Shown one piece after another: positions 7,984 through 17,320 of a stretch of DNA of 37,330 bases. The first letter of the stretch is position 1; every line of letters begins with the position of its first letter. The DNA comes from Alkalibacterium olivapovliticus. GTDB taxonomy: Bacteria > Bacillota > Bacilli > Lactobacillales > Carnobacteriaceae_A. Where the stretch lies: positions 1 through 37,330 of the forward strand of contig NZ_PVTO01000026.1 of the NCBI RefSeq assembly GCF_003003275.1. The letters are read 5' to 3'. The notes beneath the pieces were generated by a model that was not told the origin of the DNA, ran no database searches, and saw nothing but the letters and a program-made list of their open reading frames with translations. Both the position numbers and the translations under genes were made by a program.

Positions 7984-9378
7984 TTACTCGTCGTCATTAT
8001 CCAGGAAGCCGGATAACTGATCGCCGATCTGATCACCTAAAGTAAACGCACCATCTTCATCATCATCACGAAGATCCGGTTTTTTCATAGATGATTTTCC
8101 TTGTTTAGGTGCTGCTGACTTAGTCTCCGGTTCTGGAGATGTATCTTCAGTCAACGCTTTGATACTTAATGACACACGTTGTTCCTCAGGATTGACGCTT
8201 AAAACTTTCACTTCAATTTCTTCGTCTTTTCCTACGATTTCATGAGGTGTTTCCACGTGCTTGTGCGCCATTTCAGAAATATGCACTAAGCCTTCCACAC
8301 CAGGTTTAACTTCAACAAAAGCACCGAAGTCAGTAACCCGTTTAACAATTCCTTTAACGACTGTTCCAGGTGCCAGTTCTTCTTCAGCATTATCCCATGG
8401 CCCAGGCAAAGTATCTTTGATCGATAATGAAATACGTTCCTGCTCCTTATCGACTTTCAATATTTTAACATCCACTTTGTCGCCTTTAGACAATTTGTCT
8501 TTAGGATGATCAATGCGTTCATGTGCGATTTCTGAAATGTGAACCAGTCCGTCAACACCACCAACGTTTACAAATGCACCGAAGTTAGTCAGGCGAACGA
8601 CTTCACCAGAAACCACTGATCCTTCTTCTAGGTTATCCAATGCTTTCTCTTTTTCAGCTGCCTGTTCCTTTTCAAGTAAAACTTTACGGGAAAGAATAAG
8701 CTGGCGTTCGTTTGGATCGATTTCAATGATTTTGAACGTATAGGTCTGGCCTTCAAATTGACTTAAATCACTGATAAATGATGTGTCCATCTGAGAAGCT
8801 GGAACGAATCCTCTTACGCCAAGATCAACCGTCAATCCACCTTTTACAACGCTTGATACAGGTGCTTCAACTGTTTCGTTATTATCAAATTTAACCTGCA
8901 GTTCTTCCCAAACTTTACGTTGATCAACGCGTTTTTTGGATAAAACAAAACTGCCCTGTTCTTTATCTTTAACATCTCTTAAAACAACAACGTCAATGAT
9001 ATCTCCAATTGTTACGATATCTGACGGATGATCAAAGCGCTCGTTAGCCAATTCTCTAGGAGGGATGATCCCTTCCTGTCCGCCACCTAATCCTACAATG
9101 ACTTGCTTGTCATTATCGATTACCAGCACTTCACCTTTAACTAAATCACCGGGGGTAATGTCAACGACATCTCTCATTACATCTGACATAGACTCGGACT
9201 GGTTGTTTCCGGATTCCACAGCTGGCTGAACTTGAGTATCTTCGTTTTCTGCTAGTACATCTTCAGGAGATGTATCACCAGGTGTGTTGACCTCAACTTG
9301 TTCATTAGCCGTTTCTACGGCATCTTCATTTATAACTTCCTGTTCTTCTGTCTCGTTTCTATTTTCTTTTTCTGTCAT
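7984..9378 (-). CDS. rpsA: Ribosomal protein S1-like RNA-binding protein (four S1 domains)
   Basis: A 464-residue protein with four S1 RNA-binding domains in a row (roughly residues 72-143, 158-224, 243-312 and 328-397). The last two are the best conserved, each with 'GAFV-V---GLVHISE'. Such proteins bind mRNA and help translation initiation; Gram-positive versions are shorter than the six-domain E. coli S1. The first 65 residues are very acidic and probably disordered, and the last 60 are a charged tail ending in 'GFLDNDDE'. It starts at an ATG with GGGAGG, follows cmk (the classic cmk-rpsA pair) and has a possible own promoter at 9419-9447. Confidence 0.95.
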   Translation of the reverse strand: MTEKENRNETEEQEVINEDAVETANEQVEVNTPGDTSPEDVLAENEDTQVQPAVESGNNQSESMSDVMRDVVDITPGDLVKGEVLVIDNDKQVIVGLGGGQEGIIPPRELANERFDHPSDIVTIGDIIDVVVLRDVKDKEQGSFVLSKKRVDQRKVWEELQVKFDNNETVEAPVSSVVKGGLTVDLGVRGFVPASQMDTSFISDLSQFEGQTYTFKIIEIDPNERQLILSRKVLLEKEQAAEKEKALDNLEEGSVVSGEVVRLTNFGAFVNVGGVDGLVHISEIAHERIDHPKDKLSKGDKVDVKILKVDKEQERISLSIKDTLPGPWDNAEEELAPGTVVKGIVKRVTDFGAFVEVKPGVEGLVHISEMAHKHVETPHEIVGKDEEIEVKVLSVNPEEQRVSLSIKALTEDTSPEPETKSAAPKQGKSSMKKPDLRDDDEDGAFTLGDQIGDQLSGFLDNDDE

Positions 9379-9418
9379 CTTTGTATGCCTCCCAATACCA
9401 ATAATTTCTACACAATTA

Positions 9419-9447
9419 ATTGTACCGAATATATATTTTAATTTCCA
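9419..9447 (-). promoter_or_regulatory. Possible promoter for rpsA
   Basis: On the minus strand TGGAAA (9442-9447, 4 of 6 consensus bases) and TACAAT (9419-9424, 5 of 6) are spaced by 17 bases, in the 98-base gap between cmk and rpsA. Confidence 0.5.
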
Positions 9448-9476
9448 CTAAAACATTTCCAGCGCAATAGACCGGC

Positions 9477-10154
9477 TTATTTTGAGCGTGAAATGATCAG
9501 CTGTTTGACTTTGTCCACCACTTGTTCAATAGATAATGTCGTAGTATCGATTCTGATTGCATCATCTGCCTGTTTGAGTGGAGATGTTTCGCGAGTGGAA
9601 TCTTTATAATCTCTTTCAGCAATATCTTTCTTCAATTGATCCAGGTCTGAAAATATCCCCTTCGAAATATTTTCCTTATGTCTTCTTTCGGCTCTCTCCA
9701 TGACACTAGCCACCAGAAAGATTTTGACATCAGATTTTGGCAAAACCACTGTCCCGATATCCCGTCCATCCATAACAACACCCGTGTTTTCTGCCAGCTT
9801 CTGCTGTCTGACGACCATCTCAGTTCTCACACGAGGATGGGCAGCAACAATTGATACCGTATTCGTCACATTATTCTGACGAATATCATTAGTCACTTCC
9901 ACTTCGTTCACATAGACTGCCTGACCTTCACCAGCTTTACGAAGAGTAATATCTGTATCCTGGAGCAGTTTCATCAAGGCATTTTCGTCTTTAATATTGA
10001 CATTGCTTTTCAGTGCCTGGTAAGTAAGAGCCCGGTACATCGCCCCGGTATCTACATAAATCAAATTCAAGTCGCCGGCGATTTTTTTTGCAACTGTACT
10101 TTTCCCTGAAGAGGCAGGACCATCGATGGCAATAGTTAAATTATTTTCAGTCAT
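9477..10154 (-). CDS. cmk: Cytidylate kinase
   Basis: Phosphorylates CMP and dCMP with ATP, feeding CTP/dCTP synthesis. The 225-residue length is usual. The P-loop GPASSGKST (12-20), the NMP-binding '[12 protein letters not shown]', '[11 protein letters not shown]' and the '[19 protein letters not shown]' lid region are all present. A GTG three codons upstream (10163) is possible; the ATG at 10154 is chosen because it gives the conserved short N-terminus, but the ribosome site is weak for both. It lies 27 bases after the LysM gene and is probably cotranscribed with it. Confidence 0.96.
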   Translation of the reverse strand: MTENNLTIAIDGPASSGKSTVAKKIAGDLNLIYVDTGAMYRALTYQALKSNVNIKDENALMKLLQDTDITLRKAGEGQAVYVNEVEVTNDIRQNNVTNTVSIVAAHPRVRTEMVVRQQKLAENTGVVMDGRDIGTVVLPKSDVKIFLVASVMERAERRHKENISKGIFSDLDQLKKDIAERDYKDSTRETSPLKQADDAIRIDTTTLSIEQVVDKVKQLIISRSK

Positions 10155-10181
10155 ATAAACCACACTTTCATTATTAGTCTC

Positions 10182-10847
<666 letters not shown>

Positions 10848-10878
10848 ATTCATACTCCTTTCGATCCATTCGAGTCTA

Positions 10879-10887
10879 ATTATATCA
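10879..10887 (-). promoter_or_regulatory. Extended -10 promoter for the LysM-cmk unit
   Basis: On the minus strand a perfect TATAAT (10879-10884) is preceded by TGA, an extended -10 element, about 32 bases before the start codon. The -35 is weak. Confidence 0.6.
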
Positions 10888-10914
10888 TAGAATCCCTACT
10901 CAAGTGGACTACCT

Positions 10915-12354
10915 TTATAAATTAAATAACAAATTTACTTTTTCCTGCCACATTTTTTCATAATTCTGTTTTATTTTTTTGGGTTCTATAGGACTGTAAG
11001 GCAGACTCAGTGATTCAGTGCAGCTGCTGCAGCATCCGTTCAGTCTGACAGCTACTTCCTCATTAAAATACGACAGTAAGATTTTTCTTCTACAGCCAGT
11101 TGACACGGCATATTCAATCATTGTCCTCAGCTGATACTGTTTATTAAGCTGATAGTCACTGATTTTTTCCCAAGCTTCTTCCAATGGAATCTTCTGATTG
11201 ATAAAATAGCGCGAAATGTTTGTTTTACTGTCTTCTTTGAGGTGCACTAGTTTGTCGGAATGGGTATAAGCAAAACTCAGTTCGTTTTTATCAGGAAGGC
11301 TGTCCTGCTGCAGTCTTATCTGAATACCCTCATCACCTTTTTCATACAGTAACAAGGCCACTCCACCCTTTCTATCTCTGCTGCATCTTCCAATCTCTTG
11401 TAGATACATCTCAGGACTTCCGGGCAGGTGGTAATGAATGACAAATCGGATATCCGGCTTGTCTATCCCCATCCCAAATGCACTTGTCGCACAGATAATC
11501 GACAGCTTATCAGCCAGAAACTGAGATTGTATTTTACGTTTGTCTTCTTTCGTCAAATCACTGTGGTAACTTTCTGCTCTAATTCCTTTCTCTGCGCGTA
11601 TCAGCTCTGCCGTTTTATCAGCGAGTCTTTTGCTGGTAAAGTAAATGATCCCAGGACCTTTCAGTTCATCTAAAGCACTGAGTAGTTCCTCATCTTTATT
11701 GTTACGACACTGTTTAATCCTTAACTGAATAGACGGTCGATCGACTGGGTAGATCACTTCGTTTAAGTTGTCCTTAATATCAAGAACCTTAATGATTTCC
11801 TCTCTTACTTTGTCGACTGCTGTGGCAGTCAATGCCATGGTCAGTGGGTTCCCCAGCCGACTCTTGACCTCCCCCAATTTCAGGTAATCCGGCCTGAAAT
11901 CCATCCCCCACTGTGATATGCAATGAGCCTCATCAACAACCAGCAGTCCGATCATGACAGATTTAAGTCGCTCGATAACAGAACTCTGCTGAAGCATTTC
12001 GGGAGAGATAAAGACAAATTTATAGTCTGCTATACGCTTCAAGATTTGGCTCTTTTCTGAGTAAGTCAAAAAACTGTTGAGAGCGACTACTGATTTTTCC
12101 CCGTTGCTTTTCATCTTTTCAACCTGATCTTCCATCAATGAGAGCAGAGGTGAAATAATTAGTGTGGTTCCTTCTAAAATATAGGAGGGCAATTGATAAC
12201 ACAGCGTTTTCCCTGTCCCTGTCGGCAACATGACCAGTGAATGGTTTCCCTGCAGCGCAGAGGCGATTGCTTCCTCTTGCCCTTCCCTGTACTCAGTAAA
12301 TCCAAATTTTTCAAATAAAATAGCTTTAGCCTGCTCATTATGTTTTACTGACAT
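10915..12354 (-). CDS. recQ: ATP-dependent DNA helicase RecQ, short form
   Basis: A 3'-5' DNA helicase of superfamily 2 acting in recombination and fork repair. Motifs in order: Walker A MLPTGTGKT (42-50), DEAH in 'VVDEAHCISQWGMDFRPDY', 'ALTATA', 'GIIYFTSKRLAD', and 'ATSAFGMGIDKPDIRFVIHYHLPGS' through 'EIGRCSRD'. A zinc-binding cluster follows near the C-terminus (TGCRRKILLSYF, then CCSSC). At 479 residues it ends soon after the zinc region, lacking the winged-helix and HRDC domains of full RecQ, like Bacillus RecS (YpbC). Its start overlaps the end of ypbB by 10 bases, so the two are translationally coupled. Confidence 0.95.
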   Translation of the reverse strand: MSVKHNEQAKAILFEKFGFTEYREGQEEAIASALQGNHSLVMLPTGTGKTLCYQLPSYILEGTTLIISPLLSLMEDQVEKMKSNGEKSVVALNSFLTYSEKSQILKRIADYKFVFISPEMLQQSSVIERLKSVMIGLLVVDEAHCISQWGMDFRPDYLKLGEVKSRLGNPLTMALTATAVDKVREEIIKVLDIKDNLNEVIYPVDRPSIQLRIKQCRNNKDEELLSALDELKGPGIIYFTSKRLADKTAELIRAEKGIRAESYHSDLTKEDKRKIQSQFLADKLSIICATSAFGMGIDKPDIRFVIHYHLPGSPEMYLQEIGRCSRDRKGGVALLLYEKGDEGIQIRLQQDSLPDKNELSFAYTHSDKLVHLKEDSKTNISRYFINQKIPLEEAWEKISDYQLNKQYQLRTMIEYAVSTGCRRKILLSYFNEEVAVRLNGCCSSCTESLSLPYSPIEPKKIKQNYEKMWQEKVNLLFNL

Positions 12355-13400
12355 CTTTTCACCCTTAATCTTTCAATCTCTACTAATCTGAACCAGAAGA
12401 ACTCCACCGTCTGTGACTGTATTTTAACGTCTTGATACGTCAGATTTTCATTCTCTTTAAATGACTCCTTTAAGTAAATGTAAATCGATTCAGGGATATA
12501 CTGCTGGATCGGGTTACAAGGGTTCACCAGTACATTTTCCAGTATATGCTCTTTGATCGTATTTTCCTTTAGTTTTCTCATACTTGCTACTTGATCGATT
12601 GTATAATCGCGATTCAGCAGCTGAATACTCTTCCAGGCGCTTTCACTTAACCCTTCATGGCAGAATAAATGAACTTCGATCCAAAGCGAGTCAAATAAAG
12701 GAAATGCATCACGTTTTTCATACAGCTCCTGCATCAGGTGGTTTAAGCTTATCCCAATTTCTATCGGATCCATTTCATACTTCTGACAAAGCTGCCTTTC
12801 CGTCAACCCTTCACTTCCGTGTCCTGTCAGCTGATCAAGCAAAAAATGGCGATAGCGTTCAGGAAGAGCTGTCAGAAATACTGTTAACTCTTCTGCCCAT
12901 TTCCCAACCAGATTATGTCTGTCAGCCACTTGGTCAGCCAGCCATTTCTTGATTGCTCTTTGCCTGAAATAGTCACTGATAGAGGGAATATAGCGGCTGT
13001 TAGTGTAACTTAATTCAGAAATAATCTGACTGACAAATATAAACCAGCTCCAAAATTCTTTTCTGGTCTGTGAATGAGCTAATGAGGGAATATCATTTAA
13101 AAAAGGATACCGGTGCTTTACCTCCTTTTTCTTCTTCAGACCACTAGCTGATATTAGAAAAAAGTCCCCATCCTCAATCAGATTTCCAGTCTCCGAAAGT
13201 CTCTTCAGGTACTGCCGCCATTCTGATTCTGTATACGGTATGGGAGAATTAAACAACCCCTGCAACTCGTTTTTTTCTGCAGTAAATAGATTTGAGGGTG
13301 TGCGCTTACCCGAAGCAATTAATGCCAGTTGTTTAGGTGTCACCCTCGTTTGTTGAGTAAACAAGAAAATTATGTAGTCAAGAAAAAAATCATTAGTCAT
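12345..13400 (-). CDS. ypbB: YpbB-like helix-turn-helix protein upstream of recQ
   Basis: A 351-residue protein of the YpbB family, found before recQ in many Bacillota. Its biochemical role is unknown; the conserved pairing suggests it serves the RecQ helicase. The sequence is largely helical; the C-terminal part (about 265-320, 'YTIDQVASMRKLKENTIKEHILE') matches the HTH_40 helix-turn-helix type that is sometimes fused to RecQ in other bacteria. No membrane segment or enzyme motif is seen. The gene begins the ypbB-recQ unit and overlaps recQ by 10 bases. Confidence 0.85.
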   Translation of the reverse strand: MTNDFFLDYIIFLFTQQTRVTPKQLALIASGKRTPSNLFTAEKNELQGLFNSPIPYTESEWRQYLKRLSETGNLIEDGDFFLISASGLKKKKEVKHRYPFLNDIPSLAHSQTRKEFWSWFIFVSQIISELSYTNSRYIPSISDYFRQRAIKKWLADQVADRHNLVGKWAEELTVFLTALPERYRHFLLDQLTGHGSEGLTERQLCQKYEMDPIEIGISLNHLMQELYEKRDAFPLFDSLWIEVHLFCHEGLSESAWKSIQLLNRDYTIDQVASMRKLKENTIKEHILENVLVNPCNPIQQYIPESIYIYLKESFKENENLTYQDVKIQSQTVEFFWFRLVEIERLRVKRCQ

Positions 13401-13548
13401 ACCTTCACCCTAACTCTTGAGGATTTATTTAAACTTTACTTTCTTTACCTTACAATACACCAAATGGGTTGTGTAATTAAGGGTATAATAGACTATTTTG
13501 CTCGATTGGTCATTTAGTTAACTGCCCAATCCTTATTAATATAAATGC

Positions 13549-13625
13549 AAAAAAAGTGCATCAGCAAAAGGGCTCTTTTCTCAGGCTGAAGGCCTAAGTT
13601 TAAAAGACTACTTTTTGACGCACTT
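13549..13625 (-). terminator. Long branched terminator after ribU
   Basis: An outer stem (13554-13563 with 13616-13625, one G-T pair) encloses about 50 bases that can fold into a further imperfect hairpin around CTTAGGC/GCCTGAG, and is followed by seven T on the minus strand (13555-13549). It lies 13 bases after the ribU stop. The rest of the gap to ypbB shows nothing else recognisable apart from that gene's upstream region. Confidence 0.8.
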
Positions 13626-13638
13626 CTGTGATAAACAT

Positions 13639-14250
13639 TTAATTGGAGTTGGTTACAGCATAGTTAGTATTTTTCTTTCGGTTCTGTTTTTTTCGTGTTT
13701 TATCAAGCCAAGTTTTTAGTTTGGCAAAGGCAACAAAGAATACGATCGACACCAGTATGCCTTTGATGTAGTTGAACGGGATAATAGCCAGCAGCAGGTA
13801 AGTTCTCATAGGCCCTACACTAAAGCCCATAACTGCTATATAAGCCGGAGCGATAAACAGCCAGTTGGCAAGTGACATCATGACAGTCAATGAGGTACTG
13901 GCAATTGCAGTAGCCGCAATTTTATTTTTGACATCCAAACCTCTTTTAGATACATATAAATAGAGGGGAAGTGTGTATGAGAGTGTGGCGATAAAAGCTG
14001 CCGTATCTCCAATAGGGAAGCCCATCTCTCCCCCTTTTTGAGCGTAGGACAGCAAGGAGCGAATAAAGGCAATAGCGACTCCTGCTAAAGGTCCATAAAT
14101 ATACATCCCGAATAATACAGCCAGGTCACTAAAGTCTATCTTTAAAAAAGGCGATCCCGGAAGAACCGGAAAAGATATCATTGAGATAACCCACGCCAGA
14201 GAAGCCAGCATAGCGATTCCAACCAGTTTTTTTGTCTTGTTACTTGTCAT
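13639..14250 (-). CDS. ribU: Riboflavin ECF transporter S component RibU
   Basis: The substrate-binding membrane subunit of an energy-coupling-factor transporter that takes up riboflavin with the shared EcfAA'T module, which is not in this window. The 203-residue length is usual. About six hydrophobic segments are seen; 'SDLAVLFGMYIYGPLAGV' (41-58), 'MSLANWLFIAPAY' (125-137) and 'PFNYIKG' (158-164) are typical of RibU. The C-terminus is basic. The call is supported independently by the FMN riboswitch and terminator in its leader, which should turn the gene off when FMN is plentiful. It is a single-gene unit with its own promoter and terminator. Confidence 0.96.
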   Translation of the reverse strand: MTSNKTKKLVGIAMLASLAWVISMISFPVLPGSPFLKIDFSDLAVLFGMYIYGPLAGVAIAFIRSLLSYAQKGGEMGFPIGDTAAFIATLSYTLPLYLYVSKRGLDVKNKIAATAIASTSLTVMMSLANWLFIAPAYIAVMGFSVGPMRTYLLLAIIPFNYIKGILVSIVFFVAFAKLKTWLDKTRKKQNRKKNTNYAVTNSN

Positions 14251-14345
14251 AATAAATCCTCCTGAAAGGATTCATCCTGCATAGGGTGAGCGCTGTAGGC
14301 TGATTCTAACTGTCTTTGGCTGTCGTCTGATTTTGAAGTGGGTAT

Positions 14346-14391
14346 ATAAAAAGCTCTGTTTGTTCCCCACTTCAGGTCACAAACAGAGCAA
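14346..14391 (-). terminator. Riboswitch-controlled terminator before ribU
   Basis: An 11-bp stem (14353-14363 with 14379-14389) with a 15-base loop is followed on the minus strand by five T. It lies between the FMN aptamer and the ribU start and is the likely expression platform. Confidence 0.88.
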
Positions 14392-14422
14392 AAAGACAGA
14401 ATAAGGTTCAGTCAAAGTGCTC

Positions 14423-14535
14423 CATCTTCTTTATCCAGACTGTACTGTCGGTACTGGAGTTACACCAGTTCAGCAAAATAAATCGCTCGTGGACTATTAC
14501 CACCGGTAGGGAATTGCACCCTGCCCCTGAAGATG
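14423..14535 (-). promoter_or_regulatory. FMN riboswitch (RFN element) controlling ribU
   Basis: On the minus strand the aptamer shows the RFN core in order: closing stem GAAGATG/CATCTTC (14529-14535 with 14423-14429), AGGGGCAGGGTGCAATTCCC, TACCGGTGGT, a variable arm with AGTCCACGAGC, a GGTGTAACTCC arm, ACCGACAGT and AGTCTGGAT. These match the conserved RFN blocks with few changes. A terminator follows 32 bases downstream, so FMN binding should cause early transcription stop. Confidence 0.95.
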
Positions 14536-14560
14536 AATCATAATATTAAATTCTGTCATT

Positions 14561-14589
14561 ATTATACTAGATATTTTTAATACGGTCAA
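14561..14589 (-). promoter_or_regulatory. Promoter of the riboswitch-ribU unit
   Basis: On the minus strand TTGACC (14584-14589) and a perfect TATAAT (14561-14566) are spaced by 17 bases. Transcription would begin about 20 bases before the aptamer. Confidence 0.9.
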
Positions 14590-14591
14590 GT

Positions 14592-14619
14592 ACCGATTGT
14601 TAATTAGTGAACAATCGGT
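14592..14619 (-). terminator. Hairpin after resE without a T tract
   Basis: A perfect 10-bp stem ACCGATTGTT/AACAATCGGT with an 8-base loop starts 4 bases after the resE stop and touches the -35 of the ribU promoter. With no T run it may be a weak terminator, a transcript end, or an operator for ribU. Confidence 0.45.
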
Positions 14620-14623
14620 CAAA

Positions 14624-16450
14624 TCAATCTTGATCAGTTAGTTCGTCTCGAAGTGACATGATTGGTAAATGAATAATAAAGGATGCACCTTTTCCTAATA
14701 CAGACTCTACTTCCATGTATCCCTCATGAGCTTCAACTATATTCTGAACCAGTGACAGGCCAATTCCTGTTCCATTCGCATTAAACGAATAGTTGTTTCT
14801 TGATTTATCAGCCTTGAAGAATCGATCAAAAATGTAAGGCAAATCATCTTCAGGAATACCAGTTCCTGTATCTTTGACTACCATCACTATTTCATTCAGA
14901 TCGATCTCATTGAATAACTGAAGCGTCACGACTCGCTCATCTTTATCCGTCATACTAGTGTGTCTTATAGCATTGTTGATTAAGTTCACGAAAACCTGAT
15001 CCATTTTATCCTTATCCATCACCAGGTTGACTGATTCTTTTGGAGTGTCCAGTTGCAGAGACATTTCCGATTCATTCGCCATCTTGTCAAATCTAAACAA
15101 GAGACTTCTTAGATACGTGTTTAAATTGACTTCTGTTTTCTGAAGTTCAATATAGCCGGCTTCCATTCGAGAGAGATCCAGCATTTCATTCACCATTCGG
15201 TTCATTCTTTGCGATTCATCCCGGATGATTGTGGCCATTTCTTTTTTCTCTTCGGTACTTTCTGCAACATCATCAAGTATGGCTTCACTATACCCTTGAA
15301 CCATAACTAATGGCGTTCTCAGTTCGTGCGAAATGTTATTAATGAAATCGACACGCATCTTATCCAGCCTGTGTTCTTTAGTCAAGTCTCTGGTAGAAAC
15401 TAGTACACCACGTAAATCTTCGGTCAAGTCATCTACTAAAGGTAATACCGTTACATGATGATAGGATTCTTCCATTTCAATCGTAAATTCTCTGATTTTT
15501 TTTCCGTTTATCACTTTTCTCAGTTCATCTCCTAGATTGACAAATTCTTCTTCCTCAGAAAAATTTGTCCGCTCTATCTGATACTGTGTAAGGAAAAGAT
15601 CTCCGACAGGGTTAGACAGCAGTAAGGTCAAATCAGAATCATAATAGAGTATTCCTGTCTCAATATTGTCCATGATGTGAGACAGCAGTTCTTTCTCCTG
15701 TTTGACGACTGTTCGGTTTGTTTCCAGCGAATGCCCCATCTTATTCATTGCCATGGCCAATTCGGATAAATCATCCCGGCCGGCAATGGGCAGCTGGTGG
15801 CTGAAATCATCCCGTGCAAAGTCAAAAGCTATATTTGTCATTGCATTAATGGGTTCTGATATATTCTTTTTGAGATACATATAATAATAAGCCGCGATAA
15901 GTAAGTGTAATCCAATCAACGCAGAAATGACAATAGCCATCCGCCTTTCAATAGCGATTAAAAAGGATAAATCCGCATAGGAATACAAAAGCAACTCTTC
16001 CTCTTCAGATTCAGGTGGCAGGACACGAAACACAAATGGAATATTATAGCGCATCGTATCATCCTCGTCTGACCGAAGAAATAACGGGACTGAAGTCGGC
16101 TGGAAATTTTCAGTGATTTCGGGCTTATTCAACATAGTTTCCATTACATCAGATGGAAAAGGATACAGCCATGCCTCTGGCGATTCATATTCATCCGGCT
16201 CAGTTAAAATGGCAAAATGAATACTGGAGTGCAGATTATTGATGGGTTCAATACTTTCTATTAAAAAATGTGGATCCGCAATGGCTAAGCGTTCCACATT
16301 CATTATGATTTCTTCAAAATCGTTCATAAACGTTTCTTTAATTTGCTGGGAATAAAATACACCATAGAAAAAGGTAGTAGCAATAAAAGAGAATAGTGTG
16401 ATCCCAAAAGTAATGAGCCAGATTCTTATCGCGACTACATTAATTTTCAT
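14624..16450 (-). CDS. resE: Sensor histidine kinase, ResE-like
   Basis: A 608-residue membrane kinase paired with the regulator upstream. Parts: TM1 (about 9-32), an extracellular sensor region (about 33-165), TM2 (about 170-192), HAMP (about 192-245), a PAS domain (about 253-355), HisKA with the phospho-accepting H375 in 'NNISHELRTP', and an ATPase domain with 'NLINNAIRHT', 'DTGTGIP', 'RFFKADKSR' and 'GTGIGLSLV'. This is the layout of ResE/SrrB, which respond to oxygen and redox state. The name rests on layout, on the ResD-like partner and on position next to rluB; the resABC cytochrome genes that accompany it in Bacillus are absent. It starts 5 bases after resD, so the two are cotranscribed. 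Confidence 0.9.
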   Translation of the reverse strand: MKINVVAIRIWLITFGITLFSFIATTFFYGVFYSQQIKETFMNDFEEIIMNVERLAIADPHFLIESIEPINNLHSSIHFAILTEPDEYESPEAWLYPFPSDVMETMLNKPEITENFQPTSVPLFLRSDEDDTMRYNIPFVFRVLPPESEEEELLLYSYADLSFLIAIERRMAIVISALIGLHLLIAAYYYMYLKKNISEPINAMTNIAFDFARDDFSHQLPIAGRDDLSELAMAMNKMGHSLETNRTVVKQEKELLSHIMDNIETGILYYDSDLTLLLSNPVGDLFLTQYQIERTNFSEEEEFVNLGDELRKVINGKKIREFTIEMEESYHHVTVLPLVDDLTEDLRGVLVSTRDLTKEHRLDKMRVDFINNISHELRTPLVMVQGYSEAILDDVAESTEEKKEMATIIRDESQRMNRMVNEMLDLSRMEAGYIELQKTEVNLNTYLRSLLFRFDKMANESEMSLQLDTPKESVNLVMDKDKMDQVFVNLINNAIRHTSMTDKDERVVTLQLFNEIDLNEIVMVVKDTGTGIPEDDLPYIFDRFFKADKSRNNYSFNANGTGIGLSLVQNIVEAHEGYMEVESVLGKGASFIIHLPIMSLRDELTDQD

Positions 16451-16455
16451 GACGG

Positions 16456-17205
16456 TTACTCCTCTTCCTCATGAGGATATGAATTCAGTTTGTAACCCAG
16501 TCCCCAAACGGTTTCAATCATTTTAGCCGCAATATCTGATTCTTTCTTCAGTTTCTCACGTAAGCGTTTGACATGAGTATCAACAGTTCTCAAATCACCG
16601 AAAAACTCATACTTCCACACTTCACGAAGCAACTGCTCTCTTCCAAATATCTGATCAGGAGCAGACATAAGGTAATGAAGTAAATCATACTCTTTAGGCG
16701 TAAGATTTACCGTTTTTCCGTCCGCAGTAACTCTCCTGGAATCATTATCGATTTCCAGATGCGGCAATTTCAGCGTGTCTGAAACGTCTCCACCTAAATC
16801 TGATGCGCCGGAAGCAGAACGCGTTCTTTTAATGATTGCCGCTACTCGCAGCACAATTTCTCTGGGACTAAATGGCTTGACGATATAATCATCAACACCG
16901 ACTTCAAACCCCTGTATACGATTTAATTCTTCTCCTTTTGCAGTCAGCATCATAATAGGTGTTTCTTTTTCTTTTCTAATCTCTTCAGCTACTTGAATAC
17001 CATCCATTTCAGGCATCATCACATCTAAAAGAATAAGATCGTATTCATTTTCCATTGCCATATCGAGCGCAATTCTACCATTTTCAGCTTCGTCTATATC
17101 ATAATCCGCTTTTTCCAAATACATTTTTAATAACCGTCTGATTCTGTCTTCATCATCAACGACTAATAATTTTTTCTGGTTCCCTTGAATAGTCTCTTCG
17201 GTCAC
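16456..17205 (-). CDS. resD: Response regulator, ResD-like (OmpR family)
   Basis: A 249-residue two-component regulator. The receiver domain (12-128) has the acidic pair DDED, the phospho-acceptor D61 in 'LILLDVMMPEMDG', the TAKG threonine and K in 'VKPFSPRE'. A winged-helix DNA-binding domain of the OmpR type follows (about 150-245) with 'LTPKEYDLLHYL', 'VWKYEFFGDLRTVDTHVKRLREKL' in pieces and 'VWGLGYK'. The wording of these segments is very close to Bacillus ResD (for example YEFFGDLRTVDTHVKRLREK). Regulated genes here are unknown, since no respiratory cluster is adjacent. Its promoter lies at 17275-17304. Confidence 0.93.
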   Translation of the reverse strand: MTEETIQGNQKKLLVVDDEDRIRRLLKMYLEKADYDIDEAENGRIALDMAMENEYDLILLDVMMPEMDGIQVAEEIRKEKETPIMMLTAKGEELNRIQGFEVGVDDYIVKPFSPREIVLRVAAIIKRTRSASGASDLGGDVSDTLKLPHLEIDNDSRRVTADGKTVNLTPKEYDLLHYLMSAPDQIFGREQLLREVWKYEFFGDLRTVDTHVKRLREKLKKESDIAAKMIETVWGLGYKLNSYPHEEEE

Positions 17206-17274
17206 TTTAAGACACTCCTCTAAATCATAGTGGGTTTATCACTTTCACGTAATGACAGTGATCTCTTGAGTATT

Positions 17275-17304
17275 ATTATAACGAAAGCATGCCCATACTT
17301 CCAA
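17275..17304 (-). promoter_or_regulatory. Promoter of resDE
   Basis: On the minus strand TTGGAA (17299-17304) and a perfect TATAAT (17275-17280) are spaced by 18 bases. It begins only about 16 bases after the rluB stop codon. Confidence 0.7.
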
Positions 17305-17320
17305 TCATTTCGCCTTATTC

